Assembly (NCBI GenBank): GCA_000612485.1
Contig: CP007494.1
Location: 2,542,001 to 2,606,000, forward strand
Origin: Bordetella holmesii ATCC 51541
GTDB lineage: Bacteria; Pseudomonadota; Gammaproteobacteria; Burkholderiales; Burkholderiaceae_B
Direction of reading: 5' to 3'
DNA: 64,000 bases
In this document: positions 8,625-21,256 of the stretch, in pieces
Layout of the letters: every line of letters begins with the position of its first letter
Position numbering within the stretch: position 1 is the first letter of the stretch
Translations under genes and position numbers: made by a program
Notes under the pieces: model-generated
Databases searched by the model: none
What the model was told of the DNA's origin: nothing
Seen by the model: the letters and a program-made list of their open reading frames with translations, nothing else

Positions 8625-11600
8625 TTGACGAACAACAAGAAGGTCTGGCTGGGTGTGGCGGGGGCGATCGTTCTTGCCACCGCCGTGGGGCTGGGGTGGC
8701 TCGCAGGCAAGACGCCCGCGTCGCACGAGGCGACACCGGCTGGTGTGACGTCTGCGTCGCCAACCGCCTCTCCCACCAAAGCGACCGCCGACCTCCCGGC
8801 GGCCCAAGCCAAGATCGGGGAACCGGATGCGTTTTCGGCATTGAATTGCCAGCCCCGGCAGTTCAACGAGAGCCTGGCGCTGGCTCTGACCTTCACTCAG
8901 CCTGTGGATCGCAAAGCCGATCTGGGGCGATATCTTCAGGTCACCGAAGTGGGGCCGCTGGCCAATGCCGACAGTGAGGAGGCCTCTTCCAGTAAGCCGA
9001 GTGCTGCCCGCTCAGATCAGCCAGCGCCCCAGGGACGTGCAGTGCAGGGGGGCTGGGTGGTGGGGGACAATCCGCGGGTGGTCTATTTCCCCTACGTGCA
9101 ACCCCTCAAGCGCTATGCGATCAGTGTGCGCAGCGGCCTGCCTGGTGCGCAGGCCGTGGGGTCGTGTTGCCCGCCGGCCAGAACGGCGGATTGCCAGTTG
9201 CCACCGTCAATATGCCGGAAGTCGACGTGCAGTTTCTGCGCGTCGATCCGCAACGCGTGCCCGAGTTTTTCGATACCGTGCTCGGCGTGGGCCGCGGGCG
9301 TGGCGCCGCGGTTGACGATCAGGATGGCGACCAGGAGGAAGAGGATGGCTGGCGTTATGCCGATAACCGCAGTATGAAAGGCTCGGTGAGCAATTGGGAT
9401 CTGGACCGCTTGAATACGCTCACCAGCAGCGTCTACCAGGGCCGCTTCCTCACCGATGACAAGCCCAATCGGCGTCATGTGACCTTCCTGCCGGTCGAGC
9501 ACATCCAAGAACTGCAGGATCCCGGCATCTATATTGCCGTGATGAGCCAACCGGGGCGTTTTCGATACGAGTACCAGACCACGTATTTCTATGTGAGTGA
9601 CATTGGTCTGCATGCCCGGCGGTACCCCGATCGCAGCGAGGCCTATGCCGTGTCCCTGAAGACGGGGCAGCCGTTGCCGGAAGTGCGCGTGGAGCTGGTC
9701 GACGGGCCGGCAAAACGCTGGCCCAGGCCAGCGCGGACGCCCAGGGCCATGTGCGGTTTGATGGTTCGCACGCCAATGCCCGAGTCATGCGCGCGACGCG
9801 CGGCAAGGAAATGACCCTGTTGGCGTTGGGTGAGCCTGCGCTGGATCTGTCCGAGTACGACATAGGTGGCTATCCGGCGCGCAACAACAACCTTTTCGTG
9901 TATGCCGGACGCAACCTGTATCGCCCCGGCGAGCAATTCAATGTCTCGGTTCTGGCACGTGACCCGGATGGGCGGCCTTTGGCGGCCAGCCCCCTGACCG
10001 CCACGCTCAAGCGTCCCGACGGCCGTGTGGTCAGCAACACCTTGTGGCACCCGAAAGAGCGGTTGCCTAACTATTTGGAACAGGTCGTCAGCTTGGCGCA
10101 GGATGCGCCGACCGGCACATGGATGCTGGAGTTGCGGGTTGATCCAGCCGCGAGGACGCCGGATGCGAGCTGGAAGTTTCAGGTCGAAGAATTTCTGCCC
10201 GAACGCATGAAGCTGGCACTGAACACGGAGCAACCCGTGCTCCATCCGCAGGATTCCTGGAGTGTGGATCTGCAAGGCGATTACCTTTATGGAGCGCCGG
10301 CTGCCGGCAATCGGGTGCTGGCCAGCTTCCAGGTCAAGCGCGATCGGGTGGCCTTGCCACGGCAATGGCCGGGATTCATTTTTGGTGACGTCGCCGACGA
10401 TACCCGCCGCCGCTTCGAGGAGTTGCCCGACACGGAGTTGGACGAGCAAGGGCGCGGCGAGATCCGTGTAGACCCCCAGGCAGCTGACGCGCACTCTCCG
10501 ATGACGGTGCGTTTGTCAGTCAGCTTGCTGGAGTCGGGCGGACGGCCCGTGGTGCGCTCGATCGAGCGCAACGTATGGCCAGCCGAAAACCTGATAGGGC
10601 TGCGCCCGTTATTTGACCGCGACGTGACGCGAGAGGGCGCCCCGGCAGGTTTCGAGGTCATCCGTGTCGATGCCGAGGGCAAACCGCAGCCGGTCAAGGG
10701 CGCGCAGCTACGGCTGTATCGCGAGCAGCGCCAATACTATTGGCGTTTCGATGATCAGCGCGGCTGGAACAACGGCTATACGGAGACTGAGGAACTCGTT
10801 GATTCACGCGTGATGGATATCGAGGGGCGTGCGGCACTGACTGTGGATGTCAACTGGGGCAGATACCGGCTCGAGCTCGCCGATCCTCAGACCGGTGAGG
10901 TCGCGCGTTACCGGTTCTATGCGGGCTGGAATGCGCAGGATGCCGATGCGGTGGGCAACCGCCCGGATCGTGTGCAACTGCAGATGCAGGGTCTGCCCGC
11001 GGAGCCTGGCGGCAAGGTGCGCATGACGGTCCTACCACCGCACGATGGGCAAGCGCTCATCACGGTGGAAGGCGATCGCATGTTGTGGTCGCAGTGGCTA
11101 CCGGTCAAGACGACGGGAACTGAGGTCGAGATTCCGGTCAGCGCAGATTGGAAACGCCACGACCTGTACGTGTCGGCGACCGTGTTCCGGCCGGGCAGTG
11201 AGGGTGACCGGGTCACCCCGGCGCGTGCGCTGGGGCTGGCTTATCTGCCCCTGGCCAGCAAGGGCCGCAAACTCGCCGTCAGCCTTGATGCTCCCGGCAA
11301 AATCGAGCCGGAAAAACCGGCCACCGTGCGCGTCAACGTCGGTGACCTGCCAGCCGGCAAGGCGTATGTGACACTCTCGGCGGTTGATGTTGGCATCCTC
11401 AATATCAACCAGTACGCCACACCGGATCCCCTCGATTTCTTCTTCGGTAAACACCGCTACGGGCCTGAACTGCTCGATATGTACGGCAAGCTGATCGAAA
11501 AAATGGACGGCACCCCGGGGCGTCTGAAGTGGGGCGGCGATGCGGCCATGAGGGGTGATAGCCGCAGCCTGCCCAAGAAGGTCAAACTGGTGGACCTTTT

Positions 11601-13725
11601 TTCGGGGGTGGTCGAACTGGATGAAAGCGGGCAGGCGGACATCGATTTCGATGTACCGGATTTCAATGGCACCTTGCGTTTGATGGCCGTGGCGTTCTCT
11701 GCCGACCGGTATGGCAGTGCCGACGCGGAGGTCACCGTTGCCGCGCCTTTGGTAGCCGAATTAAGCACGCCGCGCTTCATCACGCCTGGCGACCAGGCCG
11801 CCGTAGCGCTCGATCTGACCAACCTCAGCGGTGCGACGCGCAGCGTCTCCGTCAAACTACAGGCTCTCGATCCGCTGGCCATCGCCGATAGCACACGTAC
11901 CGTAGTCCTCAAGGATAAGGAGCGCAAGACACTGCGCTTTGTTGCCACCACGACCAGCTCTTATGGCCTGGAGCTCATGCGGCTGGTGGTCGAAGGTGAC
12001 GGCCTGAGGATTGAGCGCGAATCGGTGTTGCAGGTGCAGCCGGCCCATGCTGCCGAGCGCCGCGTGCGCCGTATCCGTCTGAGTCCGGGTCAGGAGTGGA
12101 CGCCCTCCGCCGACTTGCTGGCGGATTGGCATGCCGACTCGATCATGGCATCGATGACGCTGTCCAACCGTCCGCCCCTCAACGTCAGCGCTCTGGTGCA
12201 GGGTTTGCTCAACTACCCCTATGGCTGCACGGAGCAGACGATCAGCGCAACCATCCCCTGGGTCATTATCGACGACGCTGCGGCCCAACGGTTTGGCCTG
12301 CAGCCGCATACCCCGGCCGAGCGTCAGTCCCGGATAGACGGGGCCCTCGCGCGATTGTCCGGCATGCGCGCGGCGACCGGTTCCTATTCGCTGTGGGGTG
12401 ATTACAGCTCGCGCGACGTCTGGCTGACCGCCTATGCCTTGAGTTTCATGCAAGATGCCCGCGACCGGGGTTTCAAGGTCGCTGATGACAGTCTGCAGCG
12501 CACACGCCAATGGCTGCTGGAGCAGTTGCAGCAGACGCCTAACAGTTTCGGCAGTTGGTCGGCCAACCTGCGCAAAGGCATGGAAAGCGGCCGCATTGAC
12601 AGTGCCGGCGCCGAGGTGTTGCGTAACGACCATCGCCGTTTTGCTGGCCTGGCCAGCGCCGCGTATGCGTTGGCGCGCGATGGAAAGGCCCCGCTGTCGA
12701 CCGTCAGGCAGTTGTTCGACAACTATGGTGACAGAGCGCGTTCGCCACTGCCACTCATCCAGCTTGCGGTTGCGTTCAAACTGTTGGGTGATGACGGGCG
12801 CATGAAGACCGCGCTGGAGCAGGGCATGACGCGAGCCTACGGAATCACGCGTCGTGGCGCTGCGGCCTATGAGGAATGGTTGGGCGATTACGGCAGCAGT
12901 GTGCGTGACTACACGCAGGCCTATGCGCTGGTCAACCAGTACGGGTTGAACCATCCCCGCCAGGAGACCCTGCTGGAAGAGGCCGCAGCGCGATTGGGAA
13001 ATCGCTCTTATCTCTCGACACAGGAGCGTATGGCCCTGCTTTTGGCTGCCAGCGCTGCCGGCGGCGACCGCAACTCGCCGTGGCAGGCCAGCCTGCAGCA
13101 GGCTGGCGGCAACCGCAGTCTCTCTGGTGCGCAGGATCAGGTGCTGGCAGTCGAGGCCGCCGAGTTTGGGGCCATGCGCGTGCGCAACAACGGCAACCAG
13201 GCCCTGTTTGTCGAATTTGACGTTCAGGGCACGCCAAGGACGGCTCCCGTTGCCCGCAATGATGTGATCACGTTGCAAAGACGCTGGTATCGTCCGGATG
13301 GCACTGCCTGGGATGGCGGTCTTTTGCAGACCGGTGACATGCTGGTGGTCCGGATACAGGCTGATGCCAACCAGTATGTACCTGACGCGCTTATCGTCGA
13401 CCGCGTACCGGCAGGATTTGAGGTGGAGAACCTGAATCTTTCGCAAAGCCCGGCCCTGCAGGATTGGCAGATTGGCGGGCGCGAGGTCGCGCAGGCCATG
13501 GCCAATCCCAATATCAAACACCGGGAGTTTCGCGACGACCGCTATGTGGCCGCGGCCACCTTGGGTCGCGGCAAGGTCGACATCTTTTATCTGGCGCGCG
13601 TGGTGACGCCAGGTCGTTACAGCGTTCCTGCGGTCGTGGCTGAGGATATGTACCGGCCAGAACTGCGCGGTGTGGGCGATACATGGAGCAGCATCGAAAT
13701 CCGCGACCGACAGCCGGGCAAGTAA
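8625..13725 (+). pseudogene. Bacterial alpha-2-macroglobulin (YfhM type), two frameshifts
   Basis: About 1700 residues if repaired. It starts at a TTG after GAGGTG, with an N-terminal membrane anchor or signal (VWLGVAGAIVLATAVGLGWL). Later come macroglobulin MG domains and the thioester motif YPYGCTEQTIS, which traps attacking proteases covalently; the family sits in the periplasm as a defence against host or competitor proteases. The frame changes near 9160 and again near 9708, each as if one G were missing from a G-run; the rest (9751-13725) is one open frame of 1324 residues. It overlaps the pbpC start by 43 bases, the usual yfhM-pbpC pairing. If the frameshifts are sequence errors, the gene is intact. 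Confidence 0.85.
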
Positions 13726-15873
13726 CGCGCCGAAGGCGTCGGCTGGCTCTGTCTGGCGGCGTCCTACTGGGTTTGCCTTTGGTCGCGTTGTTCGTGCTGG
13801 ATCTGCTGTTGCCCTTGCCGCCCGTGGGGGCGGCTGGCGCGCGGGTGGTGGTCGCCAGCGATGGCACCCCTTTGCACAATTACCCCAGTGAAGATGGCGT
13901 GTGGCGCTATCCGGTCGCGCCAGATGATGTGTCGCCACGTTATGTGCAGACGCTGCTGGCCTACGAAGATCGTTGGTTTTACTGGCATCCCGGCATTAAT
14001 CCGTGGGCTATGCTGCGGCCGGGTGGCAGTGGGCCCGCCATGGACGCATTGTTTCAGGCGGGTCCACCTTGACCATGCAGGTCGCCCGCATGCTGGATCC
14101 GGCATTGGCAGGGCAGCCGTCGCGCAGTCTCGCGGCCAAAGGACGACAGGTCTGGCGTGCCGTGCAACTGGAGATGCACTACAGCAAGGATGAAATCCTG
14201 GGCATGTACCTCGCGCATGCGCCCATGGGGGGCATCGTCGAGGGCGTGGAAATGGGCGCGCGCCTTTGGTTGGGCAAGTCTGCGCGCGACCTGAGCGATG
14301 CCGAAGCCGCGTTGCTTACGGCCCTGCCGCAGGCGCCGTCACGTCTGCGGCCGGACCGGCATCCGGAACGGGCGCAGGCCGCGCGTGACAAAGTCATGTC
14401 GCGCATGCAGGCAGCCGGCCTCTGGAGCGTGGCGCGGGTGGCCGATGCACGAATCGAAAATGTGGTGGCGCCGCCGCTGCGGGCGCGTTGGCTCGCGCCG
14501 TTGGCCGCCCAGCGTTTACTCCAAGGTCAGGCCCGTGGCCAGCCCGTCGTGGCCAGCACGCTCGATGCCGACATGCAGACAACGGTCGAACGCATGTTGC
14601 TCGACCGAGTCGATAGCCTGCCTCCCAAGGTGTCCATGGCCGTTCTGGTGATGGACAACGACAGCCTCGACGTAAAAGCTTATGCTGGTTCGGCGGATTT
14701 TTCCGATGACAGCCGGTATGCGCATGTCGACATGGTCCGTGCAATACGCTCTCCCGGTTCCACGCTCAAGCCCTTTCTGTACGCGCAGGCGCTCGACGAC
14801 GGCCTGGTGCATTCCGAGAGCCTGCTGATGGACGTGCCGATGTCGTTCGGCGGTTATGCGCCGGGTAATTTCCAGGCATCGTTTTCCGGGCCCGTCAGTG
14901 TGTCTCAGGCGCTGCAGCGCTCGTTGAACGTGCCGGCGGTCGATCTTCTTGACCGTGTAGGGCCGATGCGCTTTGCCTCGGCCATGCTCAACGCCGGTGT
15001 TCATTTGCGTATGCCCGCCGGCGCGGCTCCGAATTTGAGCCTGATTCTGGGGGGCGGAGGCACTAGCCTGCAAGAGTTGGTGGGCGCTTATCGTGCGCTG
15101 GCGCGCGAAGGACTGGCGGGACAGCCCCGCCTGCGCCCGGACGAGCCCAGGCGCGAAAGCCGCGCCATGAGCGCCGGTGCCGCCTGGATCGTACGCGATA
15201 TTCTGGAAGGGGAGGTCACCCTGACCGGCCTTTTTTCCAGTCCGCCTCGCCAGGATGGGCGCTGGCCTGGAAAACCGGCACCAGCTTCGGGTTTCGTGAT
15301 GCCTGGGCTATTGGCGTCACAGATGGATGGACGATCGGCGTCTGGGTTGGGCGTCCGGATGGCACGCCCAATCCCGGTTTCTTTGGCGCCAATATCGCAG
15401 CCCCGTTATTGCAGGACGTCGTGGCGGCGCTGCCGGCCGGAGCACCCCGCGTGCGGGTGCGTCCAGCATCGGTGACTGCCGTGGTGTCGTGTTGGCCCGT
15501 GGGTGGCGGCGCGAACATGCCCCAGAGGGCGTTTGTCCCCAACAACGTGCGGCCTGGGCCTTGAATGATACGGTTCCGCCCTCATTTACCGAATATGCCA
15601 GTTTGGCAGGCGGCCCCATTCGTATCGAGGGCGTGGCCCAGGGGGCGGTGCTTCGGCCCGTGCCCGGCACGCACGAGGTTATTCTGGATCTGGCCCTTTC
15701 GGGGCTGAAGGCCAGGTATGGTGGATGTTGGATGGTAAGTTATATCGACAGGCCGGGCGGCCGAAAGGCAGGGATTGTCCCTGAAGCGCAATGGGCGCTA
15801 CCACCTCACCGTGATGGACGACGCCGGGCGATACACTGACCTGGAATTTGAAATCGCTGGCGTTACGCCCTGA
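13683..15873 (+). pseudogene. pbpC: Penicillin-binding protein 1C, five frameshifts
   Basis: Reading across frames gives a full PBP1C: a membrane anchor (LLGLPLVALFVLDLLLPLPP), transglycosylase block (LAYEDRWFYWHPGINPW, GGSTLTMQVARML, EILGMYLAHAPMGG), transpeptidase motifs (SPGSTLKPF with the SxxK, SLNVPAV, WKTGTSFGF) and the BiPBP_C tail (CWP...NDTVPPSF). It would polymerise and crosslink peptidoglycan and is normally coupled to the neighbouring macroglobulin. Frame changes occur near 14018, 15250, 15500, 15707 and 15767. All five are in the same direction, each equal to one lost base. Five in 2.2 kb is either advanced decay or a poor-quality stretch. Confidence 0.85.
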
Positions 15874-15926
15874 TCGGCATAGAATACGAAGCGTGTACCT
15901 GCCGCTTCGTGCGTTACGGAGGAAGC

Positions 15927-18233
15927 GTGATTTCCCAAGAGCTTGAAGTCAGCCTGCATATGGCATTCGTCGAGGCCCGTTCGGCTCGGCATGAGTTCAT
16001 TACTGTCGAGCATTTATTGCTGTCGTTGCTGGACAACGCCTCGGCGGTCGAGGTGTTGCGCGCCTGCGCGGCCAACCTGGACGATTTGCACCGTAATCTG
16101 CGCCAATTCGTTACTGAAAACACGCCTGTGATTCCCAGTGGCGCAGAGGTGGATACCCAGCCGACCCTGGGTTTCCAGCGCGTGATTCAACGCGCCATCA
16201 TGCATGTCTCGGCAGGCGGCACGGGCAAAAAGCCTGTTACCGGCGCCAATGTGCTGGTGGCCATTTTCGGTGAAAAGGATTCGCACGCCGTCTACTACCT
16301 GCAGCAGCAGGGCGTGACACGGTTGGATGTGGTCAATTTTCTGTCGCATGGCATCAGCAAGCAGCCGCAGGAAGAACCTTCGGCCGTACAGAAAGAACAG
16401 CAAAGTCCCGGAGAAGAGGGCGGGGAAGCCCGTCAGTCGCCGCTGGACCAATATGCCACCGACCTGAACGCTGCGGCGCTGGCTGGCCGCATCGATCCGC
16501 TCATCGGCCGCGAACACGAAGTCGAGCGCGTGATCCAGGTGCTGTGCCGCCGCCGCAAGAACAATCCCTTGCTGGTTGGCGAGGCAGGCGTGGGCAAAAC
16601 GGCCATCGCCGAAGGCCTGGCCTGGCGCATCACGCGGGGTGAAGTGCCCGAGATCCTTCAGGCCGCCCAGGTCTACTCCCTGGACATGGGGGCGCTGCTT
16701 GCCGGCACGAAGTACCGCGGCGATTTCGAGCAACGGCTCAAGGGCGTGCTCAAGCAGATCCGCGGCAACCCCCATGCCGTGCTCTTCATCGATGAATCCA
16801 CACCCTCATCGGTGCCGGTTCGGCATCGGGCGGTACGTTGGACGCCTCCAATCTGCTCAAACCGGCGTTGTCGTCCGGGCAGCTCAAGTGCATTGGCGCG
16901 ACCACCTATACCGAGTATCGCGGCGTCTTCGAGAAAGACCACGCGTTGTCGCGCCGCTTTCAGAAAATCGATGTCCCCGAACCCAGCGTCGAACAGACCG
17001 TGCAGATTCTGCGCGGCCTGAAGAGCCGCTTCGAAGAACATCACAGCGTGCGCTATTCGGCCGCCGCCTTGACCGCGGCTGCGGAGTTGTCGGCGCGTTA
17101 CATTAATGACCGGCATCTGCCGGACAAGGCCATCGACGTGATCGATGAAGCCGGTGCAGCGCAGCGGCTGCTGCCCCGTTCGCGGCAGAAAAAGGTCATC
17201 GGCAAAGCCGAAATCGAAGCCATCGTTTCGAAGATCGCGCGCATCCCGCCGCAGTCGGTCTCCAATGACGATCGGAGCAAACTGGCCACACTGGATCGCG
17301 ATTTGAAGACTGTCGTCTTCGGCCAGGACCAGGCCATTGATGCGCTGGCCGCGGCCATCAAGATGGCGCGCTCGGGGCTGGGCAAACCAGACAAACCCAT
17401 TGGCGCTTTCCTTTTCTCTGGCCCACCGGAGTGGGCAAGACCGAGGTTGCGCGCCAATTGGCGTTCACGTTGGGTATCGAGTTGCTGCGCTTTGACATGT
17501 CCGAGTACATGGAGCGCCATGCGGTCTCTCGCCTTATTGGTGCGCCTCCGGGCTATGTCGGCTTCGACCAGGGTGGCCTTTTGACCGAAGCCATCACCAA
17601 GCAGCCGCACTGCGTGCTGCTGCTCGATGAAATCGAAAAAGCCCATCCGGATATTTTCAATATCCTGCTGCATGTGATGGATCATGGCACGTTGACGGAC
17701 AACAATGGCCGCAAGGCTGATTTCCGCAACGTCATCCTCATCATGACGACCAATGCCGGAGCCGAAACGCTCAATCGAGCCGCCATCGGCTTTACCAATA
17801 CACGCGTGGTGGGCGACGAGATGGCGGAAATCCGGCGGATGTTCACGCCGGAGTTCCGTAACCGGCTGGATGCCATCATCCCCTTTGCGGCACTGGATCG
17901 CGAGATCATCCTGCGCGTGGTCGACAAGTTCCTCATGCAGCTCGAAGACCAGTTGCACGAGCGGCGCGTCGAGGCGGTGTTCACCGAGAAGCTGCGCGAT
18001 TATCTGGCCAAACATGGCTTCGACCCGCTCATGGGTGCGCGGCCCATGCAACGGCTCATCCAGGACACCATCCGTCGGCCCTGGCCGACGAACTGCTGTT
18101 CGGACGCCTGGTCGACGGCGGCAACGTCACCGTGGATTTCGACGGGGACGACAAGGTCGTGTTGTCCTTCGACGACTCGGGCAAGCCGTCCTCCAGCTCC
18201 AAGGACAAGCCGGAAGTCGAGTTGGTCGAATGA
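15927..18233 (+). pseudogene. clpA: ClpA, ATPase subunit of ClpAP protease, three frameshifts
   Basis: Starts at a GTG with GGAGGA upstream and reads ISQELEVSLHMAFVEARSAR, the ClpA (not ClpB/ClpV) N-domain. Both AAA modules are recognisable: GEAGVGKT with VLFIDE, then LLLDEIEKAHPDI, and GYVGFDQGG as pore-loop-type sequence. ClpA unfolds substrates for ClpP and is the partner of ClpS. Frame changes near 16797 (GAAATCC expected, GAATCC present), 17427 (inside the second Walker A, GPTGVGKT) and 18078 each fit one missing base. As written, the product ends early in module 1. The end overlaps closely with the next gene. Confidence 0.87.
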
Positions 18234-18255
18234 TGCCCTCGGCTTAGGGTTCCAG

Positions 18256-19560
18256 TTGGAACACCATTCTCTTATCGCCTGCGAGCACTGTGCCAGCGTT
18301 TATCGCTGGCACAGTCTTGATCCGGGTGAGGCGGCTGCGTGCGAACGCTGTGGCTCCACGTTGTGGCGCTACAGTGGTTTGACGCTCTCGAGCTGGCTGG
18401 CGCTGGCGATCACCGGCCTGATCCTGTTTGCCGTGGTCAACACGTTTCCGGTGGCAGCCTTATCGGTTCAAGGCATGACCAGCGAAGCTACGCTGCTCGA
18501 TGCCGTCGGGATCACCTGGCGTCAGGGCCATTATGTGGTGGCCTTCATGACAGGCACGGTGGGGTTCGTAATCCCGCTGCTGCAACTATGCGTGCTGCTA
18601 TTTGTGCTGGCCCCGTTGTCGGTGGGCAAGTTGCCTTTCGGCTTTACCACCGTGGTGCGGCTGCTGGGGCTGCTGCGACCCTGGAGCATGGTGCAGGTGT
18701 TCCTGCTGGGTGTGCTGGTGTCCGTGGTCAAGTTGGCGGCCATGGCGGCCGTCGAGCCGCGGGTAGGCCTGTTTGCGTTTGGTGCACTGACCGTGTTTCT
18801 GACCATGCTGAGCCGCCTGGCACCGGCTGCCATCTGGCGCCTGGCCGAGCGCCGTGGTGTGGTGCCAGTGCATGTTCCGGATCTGGATACGGATACGATT
18901 CTGGCCGGCTGTCATGTGTGTGGTCAGGTGCAGGCCATCGACGAGGCTGCGGATCCCGAAACCACACACCATTGTCAGCGATGCGATGCCGTACTGCATT
19001 ATCGCAAGCCCGATACGCTGGCGCGCACCTGGGCACTGCTGCTGGCTGCAGTGGTGTTTTATATTCCCGCCAACGTGCTGCCAGTGATGCGCGTCAGTTC
19101 CATTACTGGCGACAGTGCCCATACCATACTGGGTGGGGTGATTGAGCTGTGGGAAATGGGCTCCTGGGATATCGCGCTCATCGTTTTTGTGGCCAGTGTC
19201 GTCGTGCCATTGACAAAACTATTGTCTCTCGGCTTTCTGGCGCTGACATTGTAGTGGCGCAGCACGACCAATTTGCGGCAGCGCACCCGTCTCTACCAAA
19301 TGGTTGAGTTCATCGGCCAATGGTCGATGCTCGACGTTTTCGTGGTTATCATTCTGGCGGCGTTGGCGGATTTCCAAGGTTTGATGGAAATCAGCGCGGG
19401 AGCCGGAGCCGCTTCGTTTGGCATGGTGGTTGTCCTGACCATGCTGGCGGCCATGAGCTTCGATCTGCGCCGTGCGTGGGATCTCGAAACTGAGTCGGAG
19501 TGGGACGCCGATCACCCCGAACTCGCGGCAGAACGCCAGCGGGTAATTGCTGAACATTAA
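18256..19560 (+). pseudogene. pqiA: Paraquat-inducible protein A (PqiA), internal amber codon
   Basis: An inner-membrane protein of two repeated PqiA domains. Each begins with a zinc-ribbon-like cysteine set (CEHCASVYRWHSL...CERCG and CHVCGQVQAI...CQRCD) followed by four membrane segments. At 19252-19254 a TAG interrupts the second domain after LGFLALTL; the same frame then continues WRSTTNLRQRTRLYQMVEF...SMLDVFVV, normal PqiA sequence, to 19560. A CAG-to-TAG change would explain it. The start is taken as the TTG at 18256, 23 bases after clpA; it is uncertain. PqiA works with PqiBC in lipid transport between membranes. Confidence 0.8.
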
Positions 19561-19586
19561 GCTCCACTCACAAGGAAGCGCACGAT

Positions 19587-21254
19587 ATGGCTGAGCCGAC
19601 CGACAAGCCAGATACTCCGTTGGGCAAGGTCAAAGTAACCAAGAAACAGCGCTCGCGTGTTTCCTGGATCTGGCTGGTGCCATTGGTGGCTGCGCTGGCG
19701 GGCCTGTCGCTGGTGGTGCGGACCTGGATGCAATCCGGTCCGGACATCACCATCGAATTCAATACCGCAGAAGGGCTGGAGGTCGGCAAGACCCAGGTCC
19801 GTTATAAAGATGTGACCATAGGCACGGTCAAAGGGATCCACTTCAACGAAGACCGCAGCAAAGTGGTGGTTGAAGCCGAACTGGCCAAGGAAGTCCAGAA
19901 CATGGCCCGTGAGGGCACCAATTTCTGGGTGGTGCGCCCGCGTCTGGGCATCAGCGGCGTCTCCGGCTTGGGCACGCTGCTATCCGGTGCCTATATTGGC
20001 CTGGATGCCTCGGGCGACCCGCAGGAACTCGAGCGCAAACCGAGCAAATTCCATTTCGTGGGTCTGGAGACGCCGCCACCGGTCGAACATGACCGCCCCG
20101 GCAAGCGCTTTACCCTGCGCGCGTCCGACCTGGGGTCGCTCGATATCGGCTCGCCGGTGTATTACCGGCGTATCAGCGTCGGTCAGGTCATTGCTTATTC
20201 ACTCACCGACGATGGCAGGGCCGTTGACGTAGAGGTTTTTGTCGATGCTCCAAACGACCGCTATGTCACCGAAGGTGCCAGGTTCTGGAACGCGAGCGGC
20301 GTCGATTTTTCCGTCAACGCAGAGGGCCTGAAGGTGCGTACGCAGTCCCTGGTGTCCGTTGCCGTCGGTGGCGTGGCCTTCGATAACGTGGTCAGTGGCG
20401 AAGACGAAGAGGCCAAGGCCGATACGCAGTTCCAGCTCTACGGCAGTGAAGCCAATGCCAAGGCCAATACGGATGGCACACCCTACCGGATCTGCATGCG
20501 GTTTGATCAGTCCGTGCGCGGCCTGTCTGTGGGTGCTCCCGTGGACTTCCAGGGCATCGTGCTGGGCGAAGTCACCAGTGTGGCCATTGATTTCGACGGC
20601 AGCAAGAAGCGCTTCTACGGCGTAGTCGATGCGACCATTTATCCGGAGCGGCTGGGTAGCCTGTTTGATGAAATCGTGCAGAGCGTGCAGCGTGATACGG
20701 GCAGCAAGGACCTGGCACCGGGCCGCACGTTGGCGGTGCTCGTCAAGTATGGTTTGCGCGCGCAACTGCGCTCGGCGAATTTGTTGACGGGCCAGATGTA
20801 CGTGGTTCTGGATAATTTCCCGTCGGCAAAACCGGTCAACTACGAATTTACGGAACCCGCGAATATCCCGACCATTCCGGGGCAATTCGATCAGTTGCAG
20901 GAGCAGATCGGCAGCATTGTGGCCAAGATCGAGAAAATACCCTTCGATCAGATCGGCCAAGAGCTGCGCGTGACATTGTCCAATACCTCCAAACCGATGA
21001 CGCGCCTGGACAAGGATATGGCGCCGGGGGCCGCGGCCATGATGAAGGAGGCGCGCCGCTCCATGGAGCAGATCAACGAGCTGCTGTCTTCGGATTCGCC
21101 GTTGCAGCTCAACGCCGATCGTTCCATGCAGGAGTTGTCGCGTGCAGCGCGTGCGTTGCGCAATCTGGCGGACTATCTGCAGGCCAATCCTCAATCCTTG
21201 TTGCGGGGCCGGGGTGCAGACCCCATCCCCGGCTCCGGCTCCGTCAGGAACTGA
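19587..21254 (+). CDS. pqiB: PqiB, MCE-domain intermembrane transport protein
   Basis: 555 residues. A short cytoplasmic start and one membrane helix (ISWIWLVPLVAALAGLSLVV-like, about residues 28-46) are followed by three MCE domains (beginning DITIEFNTAEGLEVGKTQVR, FTLRASDLGSLDIGSPVYYR and YRICMRFDQSVRGLSVGAPV) and a C-terminal helical region. PqiB hexamers form a needle-like channel through the periplasm for lipids. It follows pqiA by 26 bases and precedes pqiC by two, so the three are one operon. The gene is intact. Confidence 0.92.
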   Translation: MAEPTDKPDTPLGKVKVTKKQRSRVSWIWLVPLVAALAGLSLVVRTWMQSGPDITIEFNTAEGLEVGKTQVRYKDVTIGTVKGIHFNEDRSKVVVEAELAKEVQNMAREGTNFWVVRPRLGISGVSGLGTLLSGAYIGLDASGDPQELERKPSKFHFVGLETPPPVEHDRPGKRFTLRASDLGSLDIGSPVYYRRISVGQVIAYSLTDDGRAVDVEVFVDAPNDRYVTEGARFWNASGVDFSVNAEGLKVRTQSLVSVAVGGVAFDNVVSGEDEEAKADTQFQLYGSEANAKANTDGTPYRICMRFDQSVRGLSVGAPVDFQGIVLGEVTSVAIDFDGSKKRFYGVVDATIYPERLGSLFDEIVQSVQRDTGSKDLAPGRTLAVLVKYGLRAQLRSANLLTGQMYVVLDNFPSAKPVNYEFTEPANIPTIPGQFDQLQEQIGSIVAKIEKIPFDQIGQELRVTLSNTSKPMTRLDKDMAPGAAAMMKEARRSMEQINELLSSDSPLQLNADRSMQELSRAARALRNLADYLQANPQSLLRGRGADPIPGSGSVRN

Positions 21255-21256
21255 CC

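Noticed and set aside
11857..13938. 693-codon open frame antisense to the alpha-2-macroglobulin gene
   Set aside because: Low-complexity Arg/Gln/His-rich translation typical of antisense frames in GC-rich genes; the sense strand has clear thioester and domain motifs.
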